Shown here: one piece after another, positions 35,055 to 44,697 of the stretch
Layout: every line of letters starts with the position of its first letter
Position numbering within the stretch: position 1 is the stretch's first letter
Source of the DNA: Hyphomicrobiales bacterium
GTDB lineage: Bacteria > Pseudomonadota > Alphaproteobacteria > Rhizobiales > Devosiaceae
Direction: 5' to 3'
NCBI GenBank assembly: GCA_027487555.1
Contig: JAIYDI010000014.1
Coordinates: 1 to 64,000 of the forward strand
Length of the DNA: 64,000 nucleotides
The notes under the pieces: generated by a model
The model's input: the letters and a program-made list of their open reading frames with translations, nothing else
What the model was told of the DNA's origin: nothing
The model's database searches: none
Made by a program: the position numbers and the translations under genes

Positions 35055-35522
35055 CTAAGCCGGCAGCACCGGCTCGGGCCGAGGGAAGAGCGGAATGACG
35101 TTTTCGGGCAGGCGCGCGCGATAGGGGCGCTGGGCCGGCTGCCGGTCGAGCCGCGCCAGCACACGCTCGAGCAGGTAGCGCGGCGACATCGGCTTGACGA
35201 TCACTTCGTCGATGCCGCCGGCGGTGGCGCGGGCGCGGGTTTCGGGCGCCACTTCGCCCGCGAGCGCGATGGCGATGAAGCGCCGGTTCTCGATGCCCGG
35301 ATCTGCCCTGAGCGCCCGCACGATGAGATCGCCACGCACGGCCTGGCTGTCAAAATCCACCACGACACAGTCGACCGGCGCCATGCGCATATAGACGGAG
35401 AGAGCGAGATCGCTGTGGAATGGACGGACGCGCAGCCACGGCGAGGCCGCGAGCACCATGGCGAGCACGGCACTCAGCGCCTCGTTGGAGACCAGCACGG
35501 CGACGGTACGGTGGTGCGGCAC
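35055..35522 (-). CDS. Atypical receiver-domain protein
   Basis: A 155-residue single-domain CheY-like protein. A phosphoacceptor candidate is Asp56 in DCVVVDFDSQ, and the conserved switch Lys is Lys110 in DEVIVKPMSP. The N-terminal acidic pair of receivers (usual DD or ED) is replaced by VSNEAL (Asn13-Glu14), so Mg2+-dependent phosphorylation may be weak or absent. No output domain is present beyond a 45-residue tail. A perfect CtrA box lies 26 bp upstream, pointing to cell-cycle control. Confidence 0.8.
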   Translation of the reverse strand: MPHHRTVAVLVSNEALSAVLAMVLAASPWLRVRPFHSDLALSVYMRMAPVDCVVVDFDSQAVRGDLIVRALRADPGIENRRFIAIALAGEVAPETRARATAGGIDEVIVKPMSPRYLLERVLARLDRQPAQRPYRARLPENVIPLFPRPEPVLPA

Positions 35523-35547
35523 AGCGGCCCCAGCAGGACAAACGTGG

Positions 35548-35562
35548 TTAAAATTGTATTAA
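35548..35562 (-). promoter_or_regulatory. Perfect CtrA-type box (TTAA-N7-TTAA)
   Basis: TTAAAATTGTATTAA, 26 bp upstream of the receiver-gene ATG (35522). The surrounding 35523-35784 is unusually AT-rich for this window and contains no gene. The exact full consensus and its position make a regulatory role more likely than chance. Confidence 0.65.
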
Positions 35563-35724
35563 TGAATAAACTGGCAGTCAATCAAATGCAATCGACTATG
35601 GTGGACTATTGCATCCAGGCTGTCGGGCGGCAATAGCGATATGTATGGCGTGAGTCATGTGCCTGTGGATGAATATAAATTCATGGCGTGATGGAAATGC
35701 CGTGCGGGCAAGCGCAGATAAACG

Positions 35725-35754
35725 AAAAAGGCCCGCCGCGTGTCGCGGCGAGCC
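35725..35754 (-). terminator. Rho-independent terminator of the superoxide dismutase gene
   Basis: On the minus strand an 11-bp stem, GGCTCGCCGCG against CGCGGCGGGCC with one G-T pair and a 3-nt loop, is followed by TTTTT. It starts 30 bp after the sod stop codon. Confidence 0.88.
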
Positions 35755-35784
35755 CGTCATTGCAACAAGTGCGAATTGCTTTGG

Positions 35785-36390
35785 TTACTGTGCAGCCGAA
35801 TACAGCTTTTCGACATATTCCCAGTTGATCAGGCTGTCGACAAAAGCTTCGAGGTATTTCGGGCGGGCATTGCGGTAGTCGATATAGTAGGAGTGCTCCC
35901 ACACGTCGACGCCGAGGATCGGGGTGGCGCCATGCACCAGCGGCGACTCGCCGTTCGGGGTCTTGGAAATGGCGAGCTTGCCATCCTTCACCGAGAGCCA
36001 GGCCCAGCCGGAACCGAACTGGGTGGTGCCGGCGGCGATGAAATCGGTGCGGAACTTGTCGTAGCCGCCGAGGTCGGACTCGATCGCCTTGAGCAGGGCG
36101 CCCGGCACCTTGGCCGCACCACCGCCGCCATTCGGGGCGAGCCAGTTCCAGAAATGCAGATGGTTGTAGTGCTGGCCGGCATTGTTGAACAGGCCGGCAT
36201 GCTTGCCGAAGGATTCTTTCACGACGTCTTCAAGGCTCTTGCCCTCAAGACCGCTGTCCTTGAGCAGGTTGTTGCCATTGGTGACATAGGCCTGATGATG
36301 CTTGTCGTGGTGGTACTCGAGCGTTTCCTTGCTCATGTAGGGCCCGAGGGCATCATAGGCGTAGGGCAGGGCGGGAAGTTCAAAAGCCAT
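35785..36390 (-). CDS. sodB: Superoxide dismutase, Fe/Mn type
   Basis: A 201-residue enzyme dismutating superoxide to O2 and H2O2. Metal ligands fit the family: H in EYHHDKHH, H in NQAGQHYNHLHFWNW-type NNAGQHYNHLHF, and Asp/His in DVWEHSYYIDYRNARPKYLE. Fe versus Mn specificity is uncertain; NNAGQHYNH and GGGGAAKVPGAL suit an Fe or cambialistic rhizobial enzyme, so sodB is a working symbol. Start ATG 36390 has GGAGAC just upstream; the longer frame to 36468 is not conserved. Its terminator is at 35725-35754. Confidence 0.95.
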   Translation of the reverse strand: MAFELPALPYAYDALGPYMSKETLEYHHDKHHQAYVTNGNNLLKDSGLEGKSLEDVVKESFGKHAGLFNNAGQHYNHLHFWNWLAPNGGGGAAKVPGALLKAIESDLGGYDKFRTDFIAAGTTQFGSGWAWLSVKDGKLAISKTPNGESPLVHGATPILGVDVWEHSYYIDYRNARPKYLEAFVDSLINWEYVEKLYSAAQ

Positions 36391-36588
36391 TCGGAGTCTC
36401 CGATAAAGACGGGGTGATGGGGCCGCTGGGCTGCAGAGGGATATAGGCCACCCGGCGTTCCGCAACAATCGCCTTGGGCAAAAAGGATTTCGCGCGCGAG
36501 GGTGATCCGGGGAGAATGGCTATGCAGGTGGGTCCGTGACCACGTACCGTAACTTCGGTCAGCATCACGACATGGAAGAGCGCAGACC

Positions 36589-36873
36589 ATGAACCAAGAC
36601 GACGTTCGACGTGCATCGCTGGCCGAGATCAGGCAGATGCAAGACGCCGGAAAGTTGACGCCGCCGCGTGCAGATGCCGAGCCCGAGAACCTGCCGGACG
36701 ACTTCTGGGACGAGGCTGTTGCGGACGTCCCGAGTGTCCGGAATTCAGAGCAAGGGGCACCCCTCACCCGGCGCTCCGCGCCACCTTCATCGCCTGCCGT
36801 CGCGCCACTGGCGCGTCGGCTCGCTGCGCGAACGGCTCGAAGTCCCTCACGAGGGAGAGGGCAGCCCTACTGA
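36589..36873 (+). pseudogene. Small BrnA-like ORF whose 3' end is repeat sequence
   Basis: A 94-codon frame in two unlike halves. Residues 1-50 (RRASLAEIRQMQDAGKLTPP, then ENLPDDFWDEAVADVP) look like a genuine protein and resemble the N-terminal part of BrnA-type antitoxins. From about codon 52 the reading frame enters repeat copy C, giving an Arg/Ser/Pro-rich nonsense tail. The ribbon-helix-helix C terminus expected of BrnA is missing, and no BrnT toxin gene is adjacent. The likely explanation is truncation by repeat insertion. The BrnA assignment is tentative. Confidence 0.5.
36740..36864. repeat. Interspersed intergenic repeat, copy C (inverted)
   Basis: Starts GAATTCAG and continues CCCCTCACCCGGCGCT, CGCGCCACTGGCGCGTCGG and GTCCCTCACGAGGGAGAGGG. 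It matches the reverse complement of the left half of copy B (about 31908-32010). It lies between sod and the oligopeptidase gene and overlaps the 3' half of the BrnA-like ORF. Confidence 0.8.
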
Positions 36874-36894
36874 AGGCGCCATTCCCGCTGGCAG

Positions 36895-38976
36895 TTACGC
36901 CCGCCCCACGCAATCGAGCACGAAGGCATAGCTCAGCGCGGTTTCCTTGAGCGCATCGAAGCGGCCAGAGGCGCCGCCATGCCCGGCATCCATGTTGGTC
37001 TTGAGGTAGAGCGGCGCCGCGTTCGTCCGCGTGGCGCGCAGCTTCGCCACCCACTTGGCCGGTTCCCAATAGGTGACGCGCGGATCGGTGAGGCCCGCCA
37101 GCGCGAGGATGGGCGGATAGGCCTGCGCCTTCACCTGCTCATAGGGCGCGTAGGAGGCAATCAGCGCGTAATCCGAGGCGTACTCGATCGGGTTGCCCCA
37201 TTCGGGCCACTCCGGCGGGGTGAGTGGCAGCGTGTCGTCGAGCATGGTGTTGAGCACATCGACGAAGGGCACTTCGGCGACGATGCCGGCGAAGAGATCG
37301 GGCCGGAGATTGGCGACGGCGCCCATCAGCAACCCGCCGGCCGAGCCGCCCTCGGCGACGATCCTGCCCTTTGCCGTATAGCCCTCGTCGATGAGGAACT
37401 CGGCGGCAGCGATAAAATCGGAAAAGCTGTTGGGCTTTTTCTCGTGCCGGCCTTCGCGATACCAGCGATAGCCCTTTTCCATGCCGCCGCGAATATGGGC
37501 GATGGCGGTGATGACGCCGCGATCGACGAGGCTGAGCTTCGACACCGAGAAGCCGGCAGGCATGGCCATGCCATAGGCGCCATAGCCGTAAAGATGCAGC
37601 GGCGAGGAACCATCGAGCGCGAGGCCGCGCCTGTAGAGCAGCGTGATCGGCACGAGTTCGCCATCGGGCGCGGGCGCGAAGACGCGCGCGGTATCGTAGA
37701 GGGCCGGATCGTGGCCCGAGGGCACTTCCTGCCGCTTCAGGAGCGTGCGGGCGCCCGTCGCCAAATCGAGATCATAGGTCTCCGACGGCGTGGTGGGCGA
37801 GGAATAGGTGAAGCGGATGGTGGTTGTGTCGAACTCGTAGCCGGCCGACATGCCGAGCGCATAGGCCTCCTCGTCGAAGGCCACGGCCCATTCATCGCCG
37901 CCCGAAAAGCTCTGCACGATGATGCGCGGCAGGCCCTCGAAGCGCTCGAAGCGGATGAGGTAATCCTTGAGCACGATGAAATCGAGGATCAAGACGCCCG
38001 GCCGATGGGGGATGAAATCCACCCAGTTCTCGGGTCCCGGGGCAAAGACGGGCGCGGCGACGAGCTTGAAATCCTCGGCATCACCATCATTGGTGAGGAT
38101 GTAGAAGGTGCCGTCGCGATCCTCGATATCGTATTCGCGATTGGCCTTGCGGGGCGCGACGCAGAATGGCGCGCCGCCCGTGTTGGCGTCGATCAGCCAG
38201 ACTTCGGAAGTCTGGTGGTCGTGGGCGTTGATGACGATGTAGTTGCGGCTCAGCGTCTCGTCGACGCCGACAAAGAAGCCCGGATCGGCCTCCTCATAGA
38301 CTATCTCGTCATCGGATTGCGGCGTGCCGAGCACGTGCCGGCGGACGCGATAGGGCCGGTGGTTGTCATCATACTCCGTGTAGTAGAGCGCGGTGGCATC
38401 GGGCGACCAGACGCCGCCGCCCGCGATGTTTTCGAGCACCTCGCCAGTGTCCTTGCCGGTTGCCAGGTCGCGGATATGGAGCGTGTATAATTCCGAGCCC
38501 TGCCGGTCGGCGCTCCAGGCGAGGAGGCGATGGGTCGGGTCGTGGTCGCCGCCGCCGAAGCCGAAATAGCCGTCTCCGGCTTCGAGATTGCAATCGAGCA
38601 GGATCTGTTCCGGGCCGCCATCGCGCGGGGTGCGGACGAGCACGGGGTACTGCTTCCCCTCTTCCATGCGCTCATTGTAGGCGAAGGGGCCATCCTTGGA
38701 GGGAATGCCGCTGTCGTCTTCCTTTATCCGGCCGCGGATCTCCTTGTAGATCGTCTCGAGAAGGCCCGAATGCGGATCCTCGAACTCGGATTTGGTCCAG
38801 GCGTTCTCGGCCTCGAGATAGGCGCGGATATCGGCGGGCAGCGTCTCCGGCGCCTCGAACACTTCCTGCCAGTTCGCAGCCCTCAGCCAGTGATACGGGT
38901 CGTTCCGCGTGATGCCGTGGTGGCTGGTGGCATGCGGCTGCTGCGGGGCGACGGGGGGCGTGGGCATGAGGGGCAT
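36895..38976 (-). CDS. ptrB: S9A prolyl oligopeptidase (oligopeptidase B type)
   Basis: A 693-residue serine peptidase. The N-terminal part (about 1-410) is the seven-bladed beta-propeller and the C-terminal part is the alpha/beta-hydrolase domain. Catalytic triad candidates: Ser in EGGSAGGLLMGAV, Asp in GLTDPRVTYWEPAKW and His in DAGHGGASGRFDA. Opening NDPYHWLRAANWQEV and the string YGYGAYGMAMPAGFS match protease II/oligopeptidase B, which cleaves short peptides after basic residues. A cytoplasmic location is expected since no signal peptide is seen. Start ATG 38976 or 38967. Confidence 0.93.
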   Translation of the reverse strand: MPLMPTPPVAPQQPHATSHHGITRNDPYHWLRAANWQEVFEAPETLPADIRAYLEAENAWTKSEFEDPHSGLLETIYKEIRGRIKEDDSGIPSKDGPFAYNERMEEGKQYPVLVRTPRDGGPEQILLDCNLEAGDGYFGFGGGDHDPTHRLLAWSADRQGSELYTLHIRDLATGKDTGEVLENIAGGGVWSPDATALYYTEYDDNHRPYRVRRHVLGTPQSDDEIVYEEADPGFFVGVDETLSRNYIVINAHDHQTSEVWLIDANTGGAPFCVAPRKANREYDIEDRDGTFYILTNDGDAEDFKLVAAPVFAPGPENWVDFIPHRPGVLILDFIVLKDYLIRFERFEGLPRIIVQSFSGGDEWAVAFDEEAYALGMSAGYEFDTTTIRFTYSSPTTPSETYDLDLATGARTLLKRQEVPSGHDPALYDTARVFAPAPDGELVPITLLYRRGLALDGSSPLHLYGYGAYGMAMPAGFSVSKLSLVDRGVITAIAHIRGGMEKGYRWYREGRHEKKPNSFSDFIAAAEFLIDEGYTAKGRIVAEGGSAGGLLMGAVANLRPDLFAGIVAEVPFVDVLNTMLDDTLPLTPPEWPEWGNPIEYASDYALIASYAPYEQVKAQAYPPILALAGLTDPRVTYWEPAKWVAKLRATRTNAAPLYLKTNMDAGHGGASGRFDALKETALSYAFVLDCVGRA

Positions 38977-39156
38977 CCGATGAGCGATGCTGCGCTAGAT
39001 AGAGGCTCGGAGGCCGGGCGGGAAGGGGCGGCACACAAAGCTGTGGCCTCCGCGCCCCCAGGGGTACACCCATGCCGGTTTTGCTTGTTGCCCGCGCCTC
39101 GATCCCTACAGTGGGCTTGACGCGAATCCCGACCACGGATTGGCAGGGGAGGACTG

Positions 39157-41571
39157 GTGCAGGCAACGCGCGACATGATCGGCATCTATGCTCTGCTGCT
39201 GGCGATCGGGCTGCCGATTGTCATGGCCTGGCCGCTCGCTGCGCTTGAACGCTGGGTCAGGGGCGCGATCGGCTGGATCGCGGCGCTGATGGGGCTAGCC
39301 GGTCTCGGAGCGCTGCTGCTCTTGGTGCCGGGGTTGGGCGAGACGCCGTCGCGCGTGCTGGAACTGGACTGGGTGCCAAGCCTCGGCCTGAGGCTGGCGT
39401 TCCGGATCGACGGGCTGAGCCTGACCTTCGCCATCACTATCGCGGCAGTCGGATCGCTGGTGCTGCTCTATGCGGGTGACTACCTGAAGGGCCATCCGCA
39501 TCGCGGGCGGTTCATCGGCTTCTTGAGCCTGTTCCTCGGCGCTATGCAGGGGCTGGTGCTGGTCGACAGCATTGTCGGGCTCTACGCCTTCTGGGAGCTG
39601 ACGTCGCTCGCTTCGTTCCTCCTGATCGGCTTCGATGCCGATCGGCAGGCGGCGCGGCGCGGCGCGATCCAGGCGCTGGTGGTGACGGGGATCGGCGGGC
39701 TGGCGCTGCTGGCGGGCGGGGTGACGCTGGCGCTGGTCACGGGTAGCTGGCAGTTGAGCGGCGCGACCGCAAGCCTCGTTGCAAGCCCGGCTTTCCCGCT
39801 GCTCGCCGCGCTGTTCCTTTTGGCCGCGACGACGAAATCGGCGCAGGTGCCATTCCATTTCTGGCTGCCCAACGCCATGGAAGCGCCGACACCGGTGTCG
39901 GCGCTGCTGCATTCGGCGACCATGGTGCAGGCAGGCGTCTATCTCGTGCTGCGGCTATCATCGGTGATGTCGGGCGGGATCTGGTGGAACGGCACGCTGA
40001 TGGTGCTGGGCGCGCTGACGCTCGCCTGGGGCGCGTTCGGCGCGTTCCGCGAGACGGACCTCAAGCAGGTGCTGGCGCAGACGACCATCGCCTCGCTCGG
40101 GCTGCTGATGCTGCTGGCCGGCATCGGCAGCGAATTGGCGCTCGCCGCGGCACTGATCTATTTCGTCGCGCATGCGCTCTACAAGGCGGCCCTGTTCCTC
40201 GTGGTCGGCGGCATCGACCATGGCACCGGCACGCGTGACATCACCAGCCTGCGGGGCCTGCGCGAACCGATGAGCCTGAGCTTCATCGCGGCGCTGATGG
40301 CGGGCGCGGCGATGTTGGGGGTGCCGCCACTGCTCGGCTTCTGGGCCAAGGAGGAAATGTACAAGGCGGCTGCGTTGCCCGACATGGCAATGATCGCGGC
40401 GCTGGCGGTGCTGGTTCTGGGCAATGTGCTACTCGGCGCTGTCGGGCTGCTGCTCGCCATCCGGCCGTTCATGGGGGTGCAACTCGCCACTCCGAAGCTG
40501 CCGCATGAGGCGCCCTGGGGGATGATTGCCGGGCCGCTGCTGCTCGGCATCGCCGGGCTGGCGCTGGCGCTCCTGCCGGGCGAGGTGGAGCGGCTGCTGG
40601 CACCGGCGCTGGCGGCGGTGGCCCCCGCGGCCAAGCCGTTCCACATGCCCAGGGGCATCGACCTGATCGGGGTGCCCTTCCTGCTTTCCATGCTGACCTG
40701 GGCGCTGGCGATGGTCGCCTATCGGCTGTTCAACCCGATGCGGATCGGCCTGAACAAGGCATTGCGGCGGGTGCCGAGCCTCGATCGCGGCTTCGACCGA
40801 GCCTATTTCGGCTTGGTGCGGCTGGCCGGTGCGGTGACGCGGCTGCTGCACCACGGGCGGCTCGAAATCGCCATGCTGACCATCTTCGTGATGCTGGCCG
40901 CCGCGGTGCTGTTGCCCCTGGCGTTGGCCGACGGCTGGCCACTGAGGCCGAACTGGCCGGACCTGCGGCTCGAGGAATGGGGCGTGATGGCGCTGGCGGT
41001 CGCGGGCGTCGTCACGGTAGTGTTCGCGCCGGGCCGGCTGATGGCGATCCTGGCGCTCGGCATACAGGGCACAGCGGTGTCGCTGATCTTCCTGCTGTTC
41101 GGGGCGCCCGACCTCGGCTTCACGCAGTTCATGGTCGAAATCCTCTCGGTGGTGATCCTCGGGCTGGTGATGACGCGGCTGAAACTCGAAGGGCGCGATC
41201 CCCGGCCGATGGAGGATTGGCTGCGGGATGGGTCGGTGGCGCTGGTGGCGGGCGGCGCGGTGACACTGCTGCTGCTGCGCGTGCTCGAAACGCCGCTCGA
41301 TCCGCGGCTCAGCGATTTCTTCAATGAAAACAGCGCTGCGTTGGCGCATGGCAAGAATATCGTCAACGTCATCCTCGTCGATTTTCGTGGCCTGGATACG
41401 CTGGGCGAGATCTCGGTGGTGATGGCCGCCGGCATCGCGGTCCTGGCGCTGATCCGCGTGGCGCGCAGTGCGAAGCCGGTACCGGCGGCTGCGCCAGTGC
41501 CTGAACCCGAGGCCGAGGCGGAGGCAGAGCCGGACAAGCCGAAGCGCGCCCGGCGGAGAAGCCCGGCATGA
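39157..41571 (+). CDS. mrpA: Mrp Na+/H+ antiporter subunit A
   Basis: An 804-residue membrane protein, the large NuoL-like subunit of the Mrp (Mnh/Pha) antiporter, which exports Na+ or K+ in exchange for H+ and gives pH and salt tolerance. Conserved strings: [17 protein letters not shown] with the key Glu, [34 protein letters not shown] with the key Lys, and a C-terminal MbhD/MbhE-like part ([24 protein letters not shown]) typical of MrpA. GTG 39157 follows GGGGAGG by 5 bp; ATG 39175 is the alternative. It overlaps mrpB by 4 bp and heads a complete seven-gene operon. Confidence 0.95.
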   Translation: MQATRDMIGIYALLLAIGLPIVMAWPLAALERWVRGAIGWIAALMGLAGLGALLLLVPGLGETPSRVLELDWVPSLGLRLAFRIDGLSLTFAITIAAVGSLVLLYAGDYLKGHPHRGRFIGFLSLFLGAMQGLVLVDSIVGLYAFWELTSLASFLLIGFDADRQAARRGAIQALVVTGIGGLALLAGGVTLALVTGSWQLSGATASLVASPAFPLLAALFLLAATTKSAQVPFHFWLPNAMEAPTPVSALLHSATMVQAGVYLVLRLSSVMSGGIWWNGTLMVLGALTLAWGAFGAFRETDLKQVLAQTTIASLGLLMLLAGIGSELALAAALIYFVAHALYKAALFLVVGGIDHGTGTRDITSLRGLREPMSLSFIAALMAGAAMLGVPPLLGFWAKEEMYKAAALPDMAMIAALAVLVLGNVLLGAVGLLLAIRPFMGVQLATPKLPHEAPWGMIAGPLLLGIAGLALALLPGEVERLLAPALAAVAPAAKPFHMPRGIDLIGVPFLLSMLTWALAMVAYRLFNPMRIGLNKALRRVPSLDRGFDRAYFGLVRLAGAVTRLLHHGRLEIAMLTIFVMLAAAVLLPLALADGWPLRPNWPDLRLEEWGVMALAVAGVVTVVFAPGRLMAILALGIQGTAVSLIFLLFGAPDLGFTQFMVEILSVVILGLVMTRLKLEGRDPRPMEDWLRDGSVALVAGGAVTLLLLRVLETPLDPRLSDFFNENSAALAHGKNIVNVILVDFRGLDTLGEISVVMAAGIAVLALIRVARSAKPVPAAAPVPEPEAEAEAEPDKPKRARRRSPA

Positions 41572-41993
41572 ACTCGCTGATCTTCCGCACCGTTGCGCCG
41601 TTTCTGACCGCCGTGATGCTGGCCTTCTCGATCTTCGTGTTGCTGCGCGGCCATAACGAGCCGGGCGGCGGCTTCATTGGTGGGCTGATCGCGGCGTCGG
41701 CGCTCGCTATCTATGGCATGGCGCTCGGGCCTGACGTGGCGCGCAAGGCGCTGCGCGTGCATCCATTGGTGATCGCGGCGGCGGGGCTGCTCATCGCCAT
41801 CCTGTCGGGGATGATGTCGCTCGCCTATGACGTGCCGTTCCTCACCGGCCTCTGGGCGGAGTTCAACATGGGGCGCGATGTGCTGACGCTCTCGACCCCG
41901 ATGCTGTTTGATTTCGGGGTCTATCTGGTGGTGGTGGGCGCGGTGGCGAGCATGGTGCTCGGTCTCGAGGACAACGAGGAGGAGAGCCCATGA
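41568..41993 (+). CDS. mrpB: Mrp Na+/H+ antiporter subunit B
   Basis: A 141-residue four-helix subunit. [41 protein letters not shown] is the standard MrpB opening, with the conserved [12 protein letters not shown] motif. Here it is a separate polypeptide, not fused to MrpA as in rhizobial PhaAB. It overlaps mrpA (ATGA) and mrpC by 4 bp. Confidence 0.95.
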   Translation: MNSLIFRTVAPFLTAVMLAFSIFVLLRGHNEPGGGFIGGLIAASALAIYGMALGPDVARKALRVHPLVIAAAGLLIAILSGMMSLAYDVPFLTGLWAEFNMGRDVLTLSTPMLFDFGVYLVVVGAVASMVLGLEDNEEESP

Positions 41994-42364
41994 ATGCGGC
42001 TATGGCCGTGCTCGCCGGACTATTCCTGTCGGCCGGGATCTACCTGCTGCTGAGCCGTGCGCTGATCCGCATGCTGCTCGGGCTATTGCTGTTCGGCAAT
42101 GGCGTGAACCTCGTGATCCTCGTCGCCGGGCGCTTGAGCCGGGGCGTGCCGCCGATCGCGCTCGATGGCAAGCTGCCGCTCGCGGGCGCGGCGAACCCCC
42201 TGCCGCAGGCGCTGATCCTGACGGCGATCGTCATCGGCTTCGCGCTGTTCAGCTTTCTGCTGGTGCTGGCCTATCGCGCCTATCAGAGCCTGGATGCCGA
42301 CGATACCAACGAGATGCGCGTGGCTGAACCAAAGGGTGGCCCCGAGCCACCCCTGAGCTATTGA
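41990..42364 (+). CDS. mrpC: Mrp Na+/H+ antiporter subunit C (NuoK-like)
   Basis: A 124-residue three-helix NuoK homologue. [27 protein letters not shown] and [27 protein letters not shown] are hallmarks, the latter with the PLPQALxLTAIVI signature. Links mrpB (4-bp overlap) and mrpD (10-bp gap with a GAGGGAGG ribosome-binding site). Confidence 0.95.
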   Translation: MNAAMAVLAGLFLSAGIYLLLSRALIRMLLGLLLFGNGVNLVILVAGRLSRGVPPIALDGKLPLAGAANPLPQALILTAIVIGFALFSFLLVLAYRAYQSLDADDTNEMRVAEPKGGPEPPLSY

Positions 42365-42374
42365 GGGAGGCAGC

Positions 42375-43937
42375 ATGCAGAGCCTCCCAACGCCTCCCGG
42401 CCAATGGCTGGTGCTGCTGCCGGTGCTGATCCCCCTCGCCGGGGCGGCGCTGCTCCTGCTGCTGCGCCAGATGAAGCTGCTGCAATTGCCGCTGGCGGTG
42501 CTCATTGCCGCGGTGACGGCGCTGTGTGACTTCGTGCTGGTGATGCGGGTGGCCGAAAGCGGGCCACAGGCCATGACCATGGGCAATTGGCTGCCGCCAT
42601 TCGGCATCGCGTTTACCGTCGATGCCCTGGGCGCAGGCTTTGCCTTCGCCGCGGCGCTGGTGGTGACAATCGTGCTCTTGCCGCTCGGGGCGGATGCGCC
42701 GGACCGGGCGCGGCGCGACGGGCTCTATCCGCAGGTGCTGCTGCTGCTCGCCGGTGTCAGTGGCGCGTTTGTGACGGGCGACCTGTTCAACCTCTATGTC
42801 TGGTTCGAGGTGATGCTGATCGCCAGCTTCGGGCTTCTGGCGCTCGGGCGGCAGCCGATGCAGCTCGACGGCACGGTGAAATACGGCTTCCCCAACTTCA
42901 TGGCCACGAGCATCTTCCTGCTGGCGCTGGGGCTGCTCTATGGGCTGATGGGCACGCTCAACATGGCCGACCTGATCGGCGCGAGCGCGCGAGCGGACAA
43001 GGCGGCGCTGGCAGCAATAGCGGCGCTGCTGCTGGTCGGCTTCGGCATGAAGGCAGCCGGGTTCCCGCTCAATACCTGGCTTGCCGCCTCCTACCATACG
43101 CCGCCGCCGGCGATCGCCGCGCTGCTTGCGGCGCTGCTGACCAAGGTTGGCGCCTATGCGCTGATCCGAAGCCTGGCGATGGTCCTGCCGGACGCCCGGG
43201 TGATGCTCGAGCCGGCGCTGGCCGTGGTGGCGGTCGCGACGCTGACCCTCGGGCCGCTTGCGGCGATCGCCGAGACAGGGCTCAGGCGGCTCATCGGCTT
43301 CCTGCTGATCGGCGGCATCGGCGCGATGCTCGCGGGTCTCGCCCTTGGCACGGAACAGGGGCTGGCGGGCGCGGCGAGTTATGGCATCCACGCCATGCTG
43401 GCGCTGGGCGCACTCTATGTGATCGCCGGGCTGGTCGAAAAGCTGACGGGCGCAGGCGATACCCGCGCCATGGGCGGTTTGCTTGCCATGTCGCCGCTGA
43501 TCGCGATGGTGTTCGGCCTGGCCCTGTTCGCGGTGGCGGGCGTTCCGCCGCTCAGCGGCTTCTGGCCGAAATTCCTGCTCGTCACCGCCGGCATCGACCG
43601 GTGGCTGGCGACGGGCGATATGACGGCGCTGGCATTGTGGCTCGCGGTGCTGCTGAACGCGCTGCTGTCGCTCATCGCCGTGGCACGGCTCTTCGCTCAT
43701 GTGGCCTGGCGTGCGGCGCCGCTTCCCGGCTTTGCCCCGCAAGGGCCCCGGCAGGTGATGCTGACGTCGCGCGAGGAGCGGATGGTACTGTGGCCCGCCG
43801 CTCTGCTGGTGATGGGGCTGGTCGGGCTCGGGCTCTGGCCGGAACCCATCATGGGCTTCGGCATGGCAACGGCGAAGGCGCTGCTCGACCCTGCCGCCTA
43901 TATCGCCGCCACGCAATTGGCAGGAGGCTCGCCATGA
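42375..43937 (+). CDS. mrpD: Mrp Na+/H+ antiporter subunit D
   Basis: A 520-residue NuoN/NuoM-like subunit with about 14 helices. The conserved acidic residue is in LYVWFEVMLIASFGLL and the conserved lysine in GFGMKAAGFPLNTWLAASYHTPPP. The latter motif, shared with complex I antiporter subunits, supports a proton- or ion-conducting role. It overlaps mrpE by 4 bp (ATGA). Antisense frames of over 500 codons here are shadows of GC-rich codon bias. Confidence 0.95.
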   Translation: MQSLPTPPGQWLVLLPVLIPLAGAALLLLLRQMKLLQLPLAVLIAAVTALCDFVLVMRVAESGPQAMTMGNWLPPFGIAFTVDALGAGFAFAAALVVTIVLLPLGADAPDRARRDGLYPQVLLLLAGVSGAFVTGDLFNLYVWFEVMLIASFGLLALGRQPMQLDGTVKYGFPNFMATSIFLLALGLLYGLMGTLNMADLIGASARADKAALAAIAALLLVGFGMKAAGFPLNTWLAASYHTPPPAIAALLAALLTKVGAYALIRSLAMVLPDARVMLEPALAVVAVATLTLGPLAAIAETGLRRLIGFLLIGGIGAMLAGLALGTEQGLAGAASYGIHAMLALGALYVIAGLVEKLTGAGDTRAMGGLLAMSPLIAMVFGLALFAVAGVPPLSGFWPKFLLVTAGIDRWLATGDMTALALWLAVLLNALLSLIAVARLFAHVAWRAAPLPGFAPQGPRQVMLTSREERMVLWPAALLVMGLVGLGLWPEPIMGFGMATAKALLDPAAYIAATQLAGGSP

Positions 43938-44413
43938 ACCTGCTGCTTGCGACGGTGCTGCTGGCGCTGGGCTTCGCGCTCGCTTCGGGGCAGGTCTCGC
44001 TGCCGAATCTGCTGCTCGGAACCCTGGTGGGGGCGCTGAGCCTGCTGATCGTGCGACGCGGTCTGGGGAAGCCGGGTTATCTGGGGCGGGCGCTCCGCAT
44101 CCTGAGGCTTGCCGGGCTGTTCGCCCGTGAATTGCTGCTCAGTGCGCTGCGGGTGGCGGTGCTGGTCTGCCGGCCGGACATGCAGAAACGGCTCAGGCCC
44201 GCCATCGTTCACTATCCGCTCAACACCGACCGCGACATCGAGATAGCCCTGCTTGCCAACCTGATCACCCTGACGCCGGGGACTCTCAGCATCGACGTGA
44301 CGGCCGACAAGCGGTTCCTCGTGATCCATGCGCTTGAGATGGGCGATGCTGCGGCGTTCCGTCGCGATATTGCCGAAGGCTTCGAGCGGCTGGTGATGGA
44401 GGCGTGCCGATGA
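43934..44413 (+). CDS. mrpE: Mrp Na+/H+ antiporter subunit E
   Basis: A 159-residue subunit. Start ATG 43934 overlaps the mrpD stop by 4 bp; a longer in-frame reading upstream is noise within mrpD. Family strings are LLANLITLTPGTLSIDVTADKRFLVIHALE. An N-terminal pair of hydrophobic helices precedes a soluble C-terminal segment, as usual for MrpE. Confidence 0.94.
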   Translation: MNLLLATVLLALGFALASGQVSLPNLLLGTLVGALSLLIVRRGLGKPGYLGRALRILRLAGLFARELLLSALRVAVLVCRPDMQKRLRPAIVHYPLNTDRDIEIALLANLITLTPGTLSIDVTADKRFLVIHALEMGDAAAFRRDIAEGFERLVMEACR

Positions 44414-44697
44414 GCGGTGGCGAGGTGCTCGGCTGGGCGGCACTGGCGGCGATGGGCCTGATCCTTGCGGCCATGGCGCTGACGGTGATTCGCCTGGTGC
44501 GCGGCCCAACCCTCGGTGACCGGATCATGGCGCTCGACCTGCTGACGCAGCTGGCCGTGGGCTTCATCGCCGCCTACGTCGCGCGGACCGGGTTCGGGCT
44601 CTATCTCGATATCGCCATCGCGGTGGCGCTGGTGGGGCTGCTCGCGACGCTGGCGCTGACCCGCTACCTGCTCGACCGCAGGGGAGGGCACGAATGA
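44410..44697 (+). CDS. mrpF: Mrp Na+/H+ antiporter subunit F
   Basis: A 95-residue three-helix subunit. RLVRGPTLGDRIMALDLLTQL is the MrpF signature, with the conserved Asp in PTLGDRI and in MALDLL. ATG 44410 (ATGA overlap with mrpE) is preferred over GTG 44404. It overlaps mrpG by 4 bp. Confidence 0.94.
   Translation: MSGGEVLGWAALAAMGLILAAMALTVIRLVRGPTLGDRIMALDLLTQLAVGFIAAYVARTGFGLYLDIAIAVALVGLLATLALTRYLLDRRGGHE

Noticed and set aside
35523..35784. AT-rich island considered as a possible origin, attachment site or small RNA gene
   Set aside because: Beyond the CtrA box and the sod terminator no DnaA-box cluster, direct repeat or structured RNA is visible.
42249..43916. 555-codon frame antisense to mrpD
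   Set aside because: High-GC codon bias of a conserved membrane-protein gene leaves long open antisense frames; no motif and no plausible start signal.
42587..43933. In-frame extension upstream of mrpE
   Set aside because: Lies inside mrpD in another frame; ATG 43934 with the 4-bp overlap is the natural start.
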